Below are positions 1 through 11,334 of a stretch of DNA of 64,000 nucleotides, piece by piece (position 1 is the first letter of the stretch; each line of letters opens with the position of its first letter). The notes below the pieces were generated by a model. That model was not told where the DNA came from and searched no databases. It saw nothing but the letters and a program-made list of their open reading frames with translations. The stretch spans positions 380,937 to 444,936 of the forward strand of contig NW_006766901.1 of assembly GCF_000275845.1 (NCBI RefSeq), written 5' to 3'. The stretch comes from Dichomitus squalens LYAD-421 SS1 (Eukaryota; Basidiomycota; Agaricomycetes; Polyporales; Polyporaceae). The position numbers were made by a program, and so were the translations under genes.

Positions 1-788
1 TGCGCCGCGGCAGCCTTCTGGAACGACTTGGCCGCAAACTCGTCCTGGACCTGGCGCGAGATGCCGAAGTCGGCGGCGACGTTCTCCGAGGTGATGCCCA
101 TGGGGATGAGGCAGTCCTCGGCTTCTTGGTTCGAGAGGACCGCTTCGGAGAAGCCGTCAGGCATTGCGCCGCCTCCGTAACCGAAGGTCATAGACTCTAC
201 ACCAGCGCCTAGACATCAGAGGAAGAGCAGTCAGAAGAACGTTCAAACGACTTGTTGAGGAATATTGCGCGTACCAATGCCAATGTCAATCTGCCCGGTG
301 GTAATTTCTCCCGCGATGATGTTCACAGCCTGGAGGCCGGACGAACATTGCCGGTTGACGGTGCTGATGGGGACGGTATTGGGGATGCCAGAGTGGAGGG
401 CGGCCATACGAGCAGCAGTTGCGCCTCCACCAGCGGGGAGGACGTTGCCTACAGTGATATCGCCAATAAGGGAAGGGTTGATGCCAGCCTTCTTGACAAC
501 TGCACTGAGGACACCAGAGAGGATCTCTTCTGGCCGGGTGTCCTTGAAGCCACCCTTCTTTGCCTGAGGTCGCAATTTCGTGAGTCATTTCCCGTTCCGA
601 GTTTCCCTCACCGCATGCCCTTCCATTCATCCTCCACGGCTTTGCGAGGACGAAGAAACGACACGTACCTTGGTGATTGCAGAGCGAACTGCTGCGACGA
701 TAACGACGTCATTGTCGTTCTGGGCGAGCGCCTTCGCCTTGGGCGTGATGGCGGTGAAGTTTTTGATGCTCTGCGAGATGGAGGCCAT
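1..788 (-). CDS. 3-ketoacyl-CoA thiolase (peroxisomal type), 5' part
   Basis: This enzyme performs the last step of fatty-acid beta-oxidation, thiolytic cleavage of 3-ketoacyl-CoA to acetyl-CoA and a shortened acyl-CoA. Three exons are visible at 788-669, 563-275 and 208-1, and the gene runs off the left edge. The start is the ATG at 788 (MASISQSIKNF). Reading phase closes across both introns (GT donors at 668 and 274; AG acceptors at 564 and 209). About 205 residues are present. They include VVIVAAVRSAITK, the segment NRQCSSGLQA with the acylated catalytic cysteine of thiolases, and GAGVESMT. I see no clear PTS2 signal at the N terminus, and the C terminus is outside the window. The peroxisomal assignment rests on family resemblance; a mitochondrial or acetoacetyl-CoA thiolase is less likely. 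Confidence 0.9.
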
Positions 789-1192
789 GTCGGACGATAT
801 GCAAGGCGAAAGGCGTGTACAGGGGAAAGAGAGTAGGCCGAGCAGAGGAGGAGACGGGTCGGTTATAAGGAGAGCGCGTCCGGTGCCGAATCCGGGGATG
901 ATGTGAGCGACCGGTTCGTCTGCTGTCCCGACCCATGTGAATTCTACCCCGCAACTCCCGTTCTGGGGTTGGGGACGTCCCCCGCAGTCCAGGCAATCAC
1001 ACCGGCTCCGGCGGATGGTCTTGTTTTTCACGGTCCATCTTGACGAGTATTCAGTCACAAGCTCAATAAAACGTGTGCATTTACTGAGACTCTTTACTAG
1101 AGAACAGGAGAACTGATGGTCCCGCTGAGTTCCACGGAGGGCCCTGCAAACAACCTTGTGCTCCTGTAAGCAAACTACGTTTTCTTGTACGT

Positions 1193-1280
1193 GGCCCAAT
1201 GGTCTAGTCGTATGATTCGCGCTTCGGGTTTTGAACCATGTATTTGCGCGAGGTCCCGGGTTCAATTCCCGGTTGGGCCC
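1193..1280 (+). tRNA. tRNA-Pro (anticodon CGG) with a 16-nt intron
   Basis: The cloverleaf can be folded by eye. A perfect 7-bp acceptor stem pairs 1193-1199 with 1273-1279. A 5-bp anticodon stem pairs 1218-1222 with 1246-1250. The T arm has the standard TTCAATT loop at 1261-1267. The anticodon CGG is at 1225-1227. A 16-nt intron occupies 1229-1244, directly after position 37, the canonical site for nuclear tRNA introns. The mature RNA would be 72 nt before CCA addition. Confidence 0.93.
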
Positions 1281-2736
1281 ATCAGTTTTACTCATGACGG
1301 TAATGTGTCTAAGTTGGCCCTTACATACAGTAATGGCACAAGGCACGAGCTGGATACATGTAGTACCGCATGTTGCGACACAGTACAGCGATGGACAGGA
1401 AGATACCGAGTACGCGTTTTGCGCGAGACCGGTGCTCAGACCCAGTGAGAACCTTCCCTGTTGCTCACGATTCTCATCTTTTTCGGCCCGTTTCAGTCCG
1501 CCCAAAAGGCAGAAGTAGTCAGATATCCACATGTATGTAGGTGAATGCATATATATCTGTCCATATGCACACAAAAAGCTATTTGCCGTTCGTCGTCTTT
1601 TCCCGTCTGTCTCCGTCTATTTGCATATTTTTCGCCCGATATCTGTATGTTCCACTCTATTGAACACCTGGCAAAAATATAGGAACAGAGTGCAACAGTC
1701 CTATACAGTTGGGGCTCGTTGCGCTAGGGCACCAGATCGAGCATGAACGGATATATATATTTATGGGTGGTTACTCTACGATACAAATTTCGCATTACAT
1801 AATAATACGCTACTCCCCGCGCCCGCGCATTGTGCCAAGCCCGCGTACAGTGACCTACCACGACGTGCTCTAACCTACTGCGTTGCTGCACCCGCACGAC
1901 TTACCTGTATGCTGTGTGACAGCGAGTAACCCACTCACCTGTGTTGACGTGTACAGACAGCGATACCCTACCTGTTAGCGAGGCTCACGGTGAATGAGAG
2001 TACCGAGGACAGAAAGGGATGGTGAAAGGAGGGAAGAAAGGGCGCAGAGATGGGAGGACGGCTTTCGCCCACTATATATAGAGCATTGCGAACACCGATG
2101 GCGTCATGGACGAAGGAGCTGGGGACGAGATCGTAAGAATGGATATGGTAGGATAACCGTCGGTCGGCACACAGGGAGGCATATATGTAATAGATGTGGA
2201 TGGAACAGTATATATACATCGGACACCGGTTTAATACTATCGATCGACGTCAAACGGCCCATTGTACATATAGAACGGCCCATTGTATATATAAAACGAG
2301 CCAATCGATGTATGAAACGAGCCATTTTAGACGCCGAGCTGTCATCCAAATCGCTCCGAAAAGACGGCATCAGACGGCAATAGCCAGCAATCTTTGGCAA
2401 TAGGCGGGGTTTTCACTGGGGCTCAGAGACGGGTCACCGGCTCTCTTCTGGTGCCCGGCAGCCCGTCAAGAACCCAACAGGCCTCGCCGGCTCACAAAAA
2501 AATGCTTACTCCGTCTAATTTTGCGATTGCGGTAGGCTTGTCTCCTACCATGACCTCCTGCAAGCTCATGCACCGTCTGTGACCTATACTGGTACGTTTT
2601 CCTCGCCGGTACACCGCGTACTCTTTCCAGAACACGAAGCCTCGTTGCGCCCTCGTGGAGCCGGAAGCGCTGCGGAACACCTCAAAGAGCCTGAACGGCC
2701 CCTCGGGAGTTGTTGCAGCATCTCTCTCTTCTTACC
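1281..2736. other. intergenic, no gene seen
   Basis: About 1.45 kb between the tRNA and the next gene. It contains AT-rich stretches near 1540-1800 and 2070-2300 and one short degenerate tandem repeat listed separately. No open frame here shows coding character. Confidence 0.5.
2253..2336. repeat. degenerate 21-bp tandem repeat, four units
   Basis: Units start at 2253, 2274, 2295 and 2316. Each opens with AACGGCCC or AACGAGCC and continues into an A/T-rich half. The first two units differ at only a few positions; the last two are more diverged. Confidence 0.75.
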
Positions 2737-4419
2737 ATGGCAGACCCCAACGACGTCCCTTACGGTCCTCCACCGAGCAATGGCTACGCCGACTCTTCGC
2801 CCTTCGGTCCACCCTTGTCTCCTCACCCGACAAACCCTCGACGAAATCGCTATAATCATTCCAGTATGGCAAGCTGGAGCTCTGAGCCGTTCCGTGCTGT
2901 GAACGGAATGTCGCCGCCGCCTCTCGTGTCCCCTCGCGTACCATCCTCGGCGGGGTCACGCCCGCTACCGGTCCCCTCTTCCCATTCTCGCGGAGCCTCC
3001 GAAATTCATGATGTCGATGTGACTCCTCGCCCGTTCACCATGGAGCCGGTGTCTGAGCCCTCGGATGACCGCGATTGGGAGCCTGAGGAGGCCATGACCA
3101 TTGGTCAGAGCGAAGAAGCGTACAGTTACCGTGAGGCCCAAGAACACCCGCAGCCGCCTGAAGGATATGCGTTCGCCGACAACGATCCGTACGACAACCC
3201 ACGTCAAGTCATTTCGCTCGACGATCCCAATGCCCAACTTGTCGCTGAGTACGGCGAGCCGGGTCCCAGTAGCAGATCGGCGGGTGGGAGGTTCGTCGGC
3301 GGATTCATGGCCACGCTGACGAGACCACTGAAGGCCGTAGCGAAGAGTTCTCTATTCGACCGCGGCGCGACGAGGAAGGGCGCTCCCGGCACGGCCCATT
3401 CCACAGGCGATTCGCATTTCGTCCCAGCGCACGCCTACGACGAGTCCGGTGCCCACGCCTCGTACGCACAGGCAATGGATGTACCCGTCGCACAGAAGCC
3501 CCCCACGGAGATCCCATACTCGCAGGAGCCAAGCCGGCACATGAGCCTGGCCCGTTCCACCCGCCGCGCCAGCTCGCACGTGCAGAGCCCCAGAAGCGTC
3601 GGGTCCCACAGCATCGCCCCAGACACCCCGCGATTTATGACCGAGACCGCAATGCTCGCGCGCCCCGAGTATGCGAGCGACTATGCGAAGTTGGACCCGC
3701 CTCCGGGGCCGCCCGACGACTCGTTCAGCGCGCACATCACGCGTGCCCGCAACTTCTTCACCGAGCTCAAGAACCTTCCCTGGGTTTCGGACCGCATCGC
3801 GCTCGACTACCGCCCCACACAGTCCTCCCGCGCGCGCGTCGGCAAGAACAAGGACTCCGGGTCCTGGTACACCCGCAAGCACCAGGACCTCGACCTCCTC
3901 GCCCCCGGCCCGGGATCCGCACGCCAGGCGACGCTCCAGCTGCGCAGCGACGCCGGGCACTCGACCGCCCCCAGCACGCGCTCACGCTCGCCCTCGCGAG
4001 CACACCACCATGCCCTGCATCCGCACCCGGACCGCACCCCGCTGAGCTTCATGACCTCTCCAGGGACGCTCGCCTCCCCGGGCGCGTCCTCGCACGGGCA
4101 GGGTGCGCACCAGATGTCGTACAGCTACTACTTTGCGCCCCCGCAGCCGCTGTACGTCTACCCGTCGCCCATGACCTCTCCCCTGCAGCCCGTTACGGAG
4201 GGCTCTCAGGCGTCCTCGTCCCCACAGATGCATCCGCCCCACCCGCAGGCGCTGCCTGTGTATATGGTGCCTGGGCCGCCCCCGGGGCTGTTGCCGGCGA
4301 CGCCGCCGCCTATGGCCCAGACGCAACGGAGCCATATGAGAACCACGTCGCCGACGTCGGTAGTGCCTCCCACGCAGCGGTCGTCGCATTCGAGACACTC
4401 TGGGTCGAACACTCATTGA
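2737..4419 (+). CDS. Pro/Ser-rich, largely disordered protein, unknown function
   Basis: A single-exon frame encodes 560 residues (MADPNDVPYGPPPSNGY). The ATG at 2737 sits in a good context (ACCATGG), and an in-frame ATG at 2710 is less likely. Most of the protein is low-complexity Pro, Ser and His sequence expected to be disordered, with several SPR or SP sites of the kind proline-directed kinases use. The best candidate for an ordered segment is around residues 325-400. It has an aromatic/charged stretch (FFTELKNLPWVSDRIALDY) followed by GSWYTRKH. No signal peptide or membrane segment is visible. I do not recognise a named family. The length and lack of stops in GC-rich sequence support a real gene. 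Confidence 0.8.
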   Translation: MADPNDVPYGPPPSNGYADSSPFGPPLSPHPTNPRRNRYNHSSMASWSSEPFRAVNGMSPPPLVSPRVPSSAGSRPLPVPSSHSRGASEIHDVDVTPRPFTMEPVSEPSDDRDWEPEEAMTIGQSEEAYSYREAQEHPQPPEGYAFADNDPYDNPRQVISLDDPNAQLVAEYGEPGPSSRSAGGRFVGGFMATLTRPLKAVAKSSLFDRGATRKGAPGTAHSTGDSHFVPAHAYDESGAHASYAQAMDVPVAQKPPTEIPYSQEPSRHMSLARSTRRASSHVQSPRSVGSHSIAPDTPRFMTETAMLARPEYASDYAKLDPPPGPPDDSFSAHITRARNFFTELKNLPWVSDRIALDYRPTQSSRARVGKNKDSGSWYTRKHQDLDLLAPGPGSARQATLQLRSDAGHSTAPSTRSRSPSRAHHHALHPHPDRTPLSFMTSPGTLASPGASSHGQGAHQMSYSYYFAPPQPLYVYPSPMTSPLQPVTEGSQASSSPQMHPPHPQALPVYMVPGPPPGLLPATPPPMAQTQRSHMRTTSPTSVVPPTQRSSHSRHSGSNTH

Positions 4420-5144
4420 TGTCTCCATCTCCGCTGATTATGATTCAGATACATGATATGACCGACACGACCATGCTGCGCCGCTCTTTTCGCTACTCTT
4501 CACATCGCTATGAGACTGTATTATTCACCTCGCGTTGTATCCGTAAGGCTCTCGACCTGTGTATCGCTCTGTTATGGGACTCGTTCAGATACCACATGTT
4601 TCGCATTTACATTCAAGCACACTGGCAATCTAGTGCCTTTTTGCTCTCTCGGGGCGTTGTTGTGCGCAATAATTTCCTCTCTTCCACGGCATATCTGAAC
4701 GAAAGGATCCTGTTAGGATGTGAGTCTGGACCAGCCCTCTCTACTTTACTAGGAGTGCAAGTACTGATGCGTGTTGTCAGGTTCGTTGTCAGACCAGCAC
4801 GGTGGATGCTATTCTGTCGTACCTGTACGATGGGAGGGCGAAGACATAGGATGCATGGCTGGTGTGAGTCTATCTCGTATGGAAGAAATCGGCCCGAGCT
4901 AACCATTGGCGGGTTGTAAACGTATCTGGTCGCTATTTGTCTAGCTCTCGGGCGCTATCAAAACATCCTTGCTCGCGATGAAGTCAGCATGCTGTACATC
5001 TCGTTACAACCCGAACCGGCCCTGTCTACCTCCGTTGCTTGAGGCTGCCATGTCAGCCTCAAACTCGACCTTGCAAAGACATAGGGCGAGAGGTGCATCT
5101 GTGCTCTGACTCCCGTTTTCAGTTTATCTGCTGTGCGCGCCTTG
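4420..5144. other. intergenic, no gene seen
   Basis: About 725 bp holding the presumed 3' untranslated region of the upstream gene and the promoter of the BTB gene. Small frames here show no family resemblance. Confidence 0.5.
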
Positions 5145-6343
5145 ATGGTGTCTCGTTCGGCTATGACCACATCGCCTCAACTCGAGAACTTCAAGACTAC
5201 CGACTTCTGGTTTTCTGACGGAAACGTTCTTCTATTCGTTGGGGATATCGCGTTCAAGGTACATCAGGGCCAGCTCGTGCGCCACTCAGATGTTTTCCGC
5301 GATATGTTCTCTCTTCCTCAACCGGTCTCTGAGACCATCGACGGTATCCCCTGGGTTCACCTTCACGACGACCCGTCCGACGTTCTACACCTCCTGCGTG
5401 CACTTTACGACGGGCTGTGCGTATTTCACCGATTCTGCGGCTGACGCTTCATTATCAACACGCTCCACTTTGTGACAGATACTTCAAGAAGCCCACCGCC
5501 GGCGATTTCTGCGCGATCTCCGCCGTCTTGCGGATGTCGTCGAAGTACCTGATTGACCACCTTCGCGAGCGGTGTCTGGCGCGCCTTGAGGCTGATTGGC
5601 CGACGACGTTGCTCGGCTGGGACAAGCGCGAACAACAAGCCACGGTGGACACGCGATACAACCCTCGTGAGCACTTCCCACACCCCGTGCTCGTCATCCA
5701 GCTCGCGCAGGAGCTTGGTCTCGATGAAGTCCTCGCAAGCGCGTTCTACGACCTCTGCCGCTACGGCCCGCGCAAGATCGCTATCGGTGCATCCGTGGGC
5801 CCCGCATTGTTCCCTCACAAGGCCCGCACACAAGCCCAGGCCTCGGCTCAGCCCAAATGCAGCCCCGCGAACCCGCACGGTACCGTCCAGTTGCGGCTCG
5901 AGAAGCCACATCTCCACGCGACGTTTCTTGGGCGCGAGGCTGGCCAGCGCTTCCTCGCGGACTTCATCCAGCGCGAGCTGCACGGGCGGGCGATCTCGGA
6001 CAACTGCGCAAACAAGAGCCACGCGAACGGGCACCATTGCCGCGAGTCATACTACTTCATCATGCTCAACCTCCTCCGCGCCGTGAGCGGGATCGCGACG
6101 GGCCGCGACGCGGACCCGCTCTTCTCGCTGTCGCAGGCGGTCGAGATGCTCTCGAGGACGGACTTCTCAGATGGGACGCGCCAGTGCGGGCTCAGGATAT
6201 GCGCGTCGTGCAAGGAGGACTTCTCGTTTGTGGTCGGGAGGGCGCGGAAGGAGGCTTGGGACTTGATACCGGAATGGTTCGGGCTGCGCGAGAAGAGCGT
6301 GAAGCCGGGTGCAGAGGGAGATAAGGTCGAGGTTACGAGTTGA
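5145..6343 (+). CDS. BTB/POZ-domain protein
   Basis: Two exons, 5145-5416 and 5479-6343, encode about 378 residues. The donor GTGCGT at 5417 and acceptor at 5478 restore the frame YDGLYFKKPT. Translation may instead start at the ATG at 5163 (MTTSPQLENF). The N-terminal part shows BTB features. A DFWFSDGNVLLFVGD beta segment is followed by FKVHQGQLVRHSDVFRDMF and a helix with a DDPSDVLHLLRALY pattern, as in the large BTB expansions of Agaricomycetes. The C-terminal half is helical and ends with CGLRICASCKEDFSF, a possible CxxC metal-binding knuckle. BTB proteins usually dimerise and act as adaptors, for example for Cul3 ligases; the specific role here is unknown. Confidence 0.85.
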
Positions 6344-6906
6344 ACGGTGTCTGGATCGCAGTCTCGCTATGCGCTTGCTTTGTTTGAAGTTCTGGTCTTG
6401 GTTCGTGAATTTTCCCTGCTGCTCATGTCCTCAATCGTTGAGCATCTTATAGACCTGTTGTATTGAGCGCGCGCGAAGCCCAAAGCCTGCTGTCAATTGC
6501 AATGATACCGGAAAGCAATCTTTCGTTCGTCTCTCGGAATACTGTGGGAGTTGATCAGGATCTCCGCTGTTTATCATATGATGGTGCGTTGCATGATCAG
6601 CGACTTGTCATGTCAGGAGGAACATTTTGCTCTGCGGCAGCATGTTCAATGGCCTCAACGACTTGGGCAGAAAAAAGGACTCGATATAAATGGGGCATTG
6701 CACGTGTGCTGCATCTATACAATCCCAGGAAGGCTTCCTGGGGGCATCGCTTAGGTATCCGGATCTCGCGTGGATCAATCAAACACGTATATTCAATCAC
6801 ATCGACAGAACGAGACGGATGACCGAAACACTGCGGCGACGACTCTCGATAACTCGCTACTTCGTATCACCCGCTTTCTTTCTTCCGCAGTCAAGAAATA
6901 CCTCGA
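6344..6906. other. intergenic between convergent genes
   Basis: About 560 bp separating the 3' ends of the BTB gene and the hydrophobin on the other strand. No coding sequence is recognised. Confidence 0.5.
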
Positions 6907-7376
6907 TTAGAGGTCAATGGGGACGCAGCCGATGGAGACCAGACCACCCTATGCAGAGAAACGAATAAGTATATCTCTGTCCGCAGATTCTAGACCAAAC
7001 ATGCACTGACGAAGCTGTTGTCATCGCAGCACACGGCGTTGGCCGAGCAGGAGCTACCGCTGCCGACACCGATGACGGTGATCGGGGAGCAGGTGAGGCC
7101 AACGAGGGCGTCCACGTCTTGGACGACGACACCGAGCAAACCAAGCTCCTTGGAGATAGAGGGGTCGCTGGCCTGCGTGACATGCCGGTGTGAGCTCTTC
7201 CTTTCAATGAGGTCTAAGATATCAAAGATGGATATACTAACCTTCCCAACGGTGTCGCAGCACTGGACGGGGGCTGTCGCGCAGGAGCTGGCGGGCTCGT
7301 TGCGTCCCTCGAGGGGGGTGGCGGCCGCAAGAATGGGGAGAGCAACGACGACAAAGGCGGCGAGGCGAGAGAACAT
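6907..7376 (-). CDS. class I hydrophobin (copy 1)
   Basis: Hydrophobins are small secreted proteins that self-assemble into amphipathic layers on hyphae and fruiting bodies. Three exons, 7376-7242, 7172-7011 and 6948-6907, give 112 residues. The N terminus MFSRLAAFVVVALPILAAATP is a signal peptide. Eight cysteines follow the class I order C-X6-CC-Xn-C-X13-C-X5-CC-X12-C. The last exon encodes GGLVSIGCVPIDL, the usual hydrophobin end. Reading through the last intron instead gives a false early end (SFVSACLV). A TATA box lies 112 bp upstream of the ATG. A second class I hydrophobin starts at 10823 on the other strand. Confidence 0.95.
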
Positions 7377-7480
7377 ATTTGGAATGGTGAGTAAGGGGGG
7401 GGGACTGAGAGCTCGAATTGTGAGAGGGCTGAGTGTTGTGAACGTGAAGCCTGAGGAGCACCCTCGCTGTATGCTGAGCT

Positions 7481-7488
7481 CTTTTATA
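7481..7488 (-). promoter_or_regulatory. TATA box of hydrophobin copy 1
   Basis: TATAAAAG on the minus strand, 112 bp upstream of the start codon. The second hydrophobin has the same octamer 107 bp upstream of its own ATG. Confidence 0.7.
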
Positions 7489-10400
7489 CCCCACAGGTCT
7501 GCCTATATCTCTTGTTGACAGACGTAAGTGCCTCATGCATGTCGAAGGTGGAGCTCTGGCACGCTACCGCTAACGGGCGAATTCGCCTGTGCATCATAGA
7601 TGTCATGAGAAAGGCAGCTCCGAATCGTATCCGGAACAAACGAGCACTTGTCGAGTCACCTTTCATCTTCTGTGGGCACGTTCCTAACAGATCGAACAGA
7701 TCCCACTCCCTGCACGTTGTCTCTCCTGCTTGTTCCCAAATTAGGCGCATTTGGATGATTGGTTCGCTGAAACAGTGAAAACGTGCGGCTTAAGCACAAC
7801 TCTCGGTCCTACCCCAAACGTCATGGGAGAACAACAGATGAAATACCAATACCTGTCTCTATCTATGGCTACCTACGTACAGAGGTGAGCCCCAGTGACC
7901 GGACACACGAGGTGTCATTGACATCGAAGTGCTGTGGTGGCAGATATGTTTAGAATCTCCTTTCTCCCATCTTTTCGGTAGCGGCAGCGCACACACAACC
8001 CTCCGACCCTAAGCTTCTATTCACCCCCGCTTCGCTGATCCGCCATCGGAGCTCACAGTTCTCGTCAAGGAGATATAGGTCCCGTTCCAGCTTCCTGGTT
8101 CTCCCCATAGTCGATTTCCCTACGCATGACGCGGATCTGGCGATATGGTGCTACGACGCGCTCGAATCCGGTGACGGTTAGCTCGGTGTCATCGCTATCC
8201 TTGCCGCTCCTACTGAATGGCTTGTTGAGAGCGGTTCACGGCAGTCAGCAATGCAGTATTTTCGGCATGCAGGGCTGAATGGGAACACGATTGGTTCGGT
8301 GTCTTTGCTGGAAAGGGGGGCATGATGCCGGTGGCCCCTTCTTTCTCTACGATTACATTCATTTCACCAACGCTTCACGGTATTAGAGGACGCGGACAGC
8401 GGCGATGTATTGACACAGCGTTGCTAGGGCTTTCTCGGGTCTCACAACCCGGGGAACAGTGCGTCATGCTGTTCGTACGTCCGCTGTGTGGCCGCTAGGC
8501 GCGCACGCTCTCAGGCCATGTGTCATTCGGTGAGTAGATTGACGTTCCGTGCTGCCGTACGTACAACGTCATATATCACGGCTCTTCAGCTGTTGGCGTT
8601 CGTACTGGATGGGGCCAGAATACATCGAACCCGGAAGTCCGCATGTCGATGCGTCGCATCCGAAGCCCCGATGCGCGAATTTCACAGCCCAGATATTCCG
8701 TCTTCATACGTTCGGGCAACAATCCCATCAGATTGCTCTGTGAAAGCCGACCGAGTTGAAGATATGTAGGACAACCCGGCCGCAATGACGCAAAAGAATC
8801 TCTGTGCTGGGAGCAGCAGCAGTAATGGTAGGTGGAAGCATTGTCAAACTACTCCGCTGCCATATGATGTGAAGAATCGGCATGTCATGCATTTCGTAGA
8901 TCTGAAGTCCGCCACCGCGGACTCCGAGTGCGTATCTCGTCATAGCGGGCGATGAGAAGAAACCCCCAAGAACAGGCGATTTGGTGGGTCAATCTCTTTG
9001 CGAGTCAGGCCACAGAACAGACACGCATCAGGGCGTTCGGAGGAAGATAGAGAATATTGATAGTATCTTTGACCGCTCAGAGAAGGACGAACCTGAAACC
9101 CTTGTGACAAGGAAACTGCGATGACGCTCATAACACATCAAGCATGGCCTGTGAGGATGAGAACATCAGAACGCACGGAAATTAAGGCGGGTATCAATAT
9201 TCATGATGGCTCTCAGATGACAGGAGCCCCAAGCAGGCGGCGAGCGGAGGGCTAGATGCAACACGTTTGAAGGTTTGGAGCGAAGGGTACACCAATAGCC
9301 CGAGCTAAGCCACTAGGCGAGCCCGAGGACATATGAGGATGACTCCGGACTAACCGAAAGTGCAGTTCGTTTTAGAACATAGTAGATACATCGGTAAGGG
9401 AGTTGGCTCAGAACAGTCAGGGCGGAGCGTCTGAGTGCGTTCAGATCCGACGTCGGACCTTGGGAAGACTTCACTTATATTTTGAACCACTAATACGCAG
9501 CAACTGCAAAGTTTCTGCGAGCGTTCTGTATATAGAACGACACTTAGGTAGGCGTCCGGATTACGCGGTGCGCACTGGTAGGAATCAGGATTATCGACTG
9601 TGCATTAGCCTTGTATGCGGCAGGAGTCGTTTTTTGAGAGAGGCACTATATAATCTCACGTGGTGGTAGGCGAAGACCTGTAGGATGCGCACTGAAAGCT
9701 GAGTATTGAGTACTGTAGAGGGTCACTGCGCGTTGCAAACTCCGATGGCGTGTGGCGCCCGACTTGGCGTTGATCCAAAAGTGGAAAGGCGCCTGTTGTC
9801 GGATGAGGCGGCCTGCAAGAAACCCAGCTCCGACTCCATCGTCCTCCCAGATTCCGATGAGGCTCTTGCATGCTAGGGGTTATCGTCATCCTCTTACAGC
9901 ACGCGTTGTCAACCCGTGGCCTTGCGATTCTCTCACCTATGTCCGGACTGGCTCCACGCTCGCGTGCTACGCGGCGTGAATGCGGCCAACCATATATACT
10001 GACCACCGCTGTTTTACGGCAAAGCCCCGCCTTCCTGCCCCGACCGGCTCCCACTGCTCTCGAACGCAATTTGCTCCATTTTCAATTCTCTTACAATAGA
10101 CGTGGAATGACGCATATCTGTGATCCTCCAATATTCATGCATGTGCTTCGCATGCTCGAGTCAGGGATGCCCCGTCATGAACCCATGAGCACGAGATGCG
10201 GTCGCGATATCTTGACTCAATGGCATACGTGCGTGCTCGAGATACATGACAACGTTGACACGGCCAGCAGCCGCATGATTGCCAGAAGTGGTCAATACAG
10301 ATCCTGAGCTTCAAGCCGGCCGGTGGACCTCGAGGACCAAGAACTGTGCTGTGTTCTCGGAGTGCGTAGCGCATCCTGAATGTATTGGGGAACAGAGAGG

Positions 10401-10715
10401 CTGATGCTTGTCAATTCAGATGAATAACATGTGATTCAAGGTGTACCCATGCGGGTGTCGATTCGAATTGTCGCGGTGCTTGTGTCACCACCGCTCACCT
10501 TATTGATCTTGGTCCATAGGAGCAATTCACTAGCGCGGGCACAGACGTTCTCTACCAATCATTGCGGCAGATCGACTTTTGTCTTCCGGCACACGTCGCC
10601 GTCTAAGTGTCTTCGGCGTGTCCCAATTGGTCCGCCTCTCCAGCTCGCTCTACAGTACATAGGACTCCTGCGAATTCAGTCACACCATTCCCATGCATAC
10701 AGGAATCCTGCCACA
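7489..10715. other. 3.2 kb intergenic region, no gene supported
   Basis: All frames here are short, and none shows domains, a signal peptide or plausible splice structure. It is the shared upstream region of the two divergent hydrophobins and may carry regulatory sequence. I found no clear repeat or transposon ends by eye. Confidence 0.4.
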
Positions 10716-10723
10716 TATAAAAG
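10716..10723 (+). promoter_or_regulatory. TATA box of hydrophobin copy 2
   Basis: TATAAAAG located 107 bp upstream of the ATG at 10823, the same element and nearly the same spacing as in copy 1. Confidence 0.7.
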
Positions 10724-10822
10724 GAGCTCACGCCCCAGCATATCTCCCCAGCTCGAACCAGCCTCTCAAGCAGTTCACAGCTACTCCTCGCAGCACTCAG
10801 CAGCAACAACAGTCCAGTCGAT

Positions 10823-11334
10823 ATGTTTACTCGTGCCATCGCCTACTTCTACTTTATCCTCTCCCTCACTATCCTTGCGGTCGCCATGCCCGGAGGCAAC
10901 CCTCCGCCTCCGACTCAGACGATCACCGTCACTCAGACCGCTTCTGGTCCCGAGCCGACCTCGTCCTGCTCCACTGGTGCCATCCAGTGCTGCGAGTCCA
11001 TGACGAAGGCAAGGTGTCTCAATTTTGCTCCAAACGTATCCTCGACTGACTCGTGTGTTTCCTAGGCTACAGACCCCACTGCCACGAAGATCCTCGGCCT
11101 GCTCGGCATAGTCGTCGAGGGCTTGGACGTCCTGGTCGGCCTCACCTGCTCTGCGATCGAAGTCATCGGTGTCGGCGGAGGCGCCTGCTCCAGCAACGTC
11201 GTGTGCTGCCAGGACAACAGTCACGTCAGTTTTTTTTACAGTACCAGCTTCCTTCCCCGAGTAGAAGTGTGCTCATCCTCTACCGCACTCAGAACTCCCT
11301 CATCTCCATCGGCTGCCTTCCCATAATCCTTTAA
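10823..11334 (+). CDS. class I hydrophobin (copy 2)
   Basis: Three exons, 10823-11008, 11066-11224 and 11293-11334, encode 128 residues. A signal peptide (about residues 1-22) is followed by a Pro/Thr-rich spacer. The eight-cysteine pattern is C-X6-CC-Xn-C-X12-C-X5-CC-X12-C, ending NSLISIGCLPIIL. Intron 1 must use a GC donor (AAG|GCAAGG), giving CCESMTK joined to ATDPTATK. No GT donor of adequate intron length keeps the frame. Intron 2 uses GTCAGT like the matching intron of copy 1. The role is the same as copy 1: self-assembling hyphal surface protein. The spacer before the first cysteine is longer than in copy 1. Confidence 0.94.

Noticed and set aside
11009..11065. Alternative GT donors for hydrophobin 2 intron 1
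   Set aside because: GTGTCT breaks the frame and GTATCC leaves a 30-nt intron; only the GC donor joins both exons in frame.
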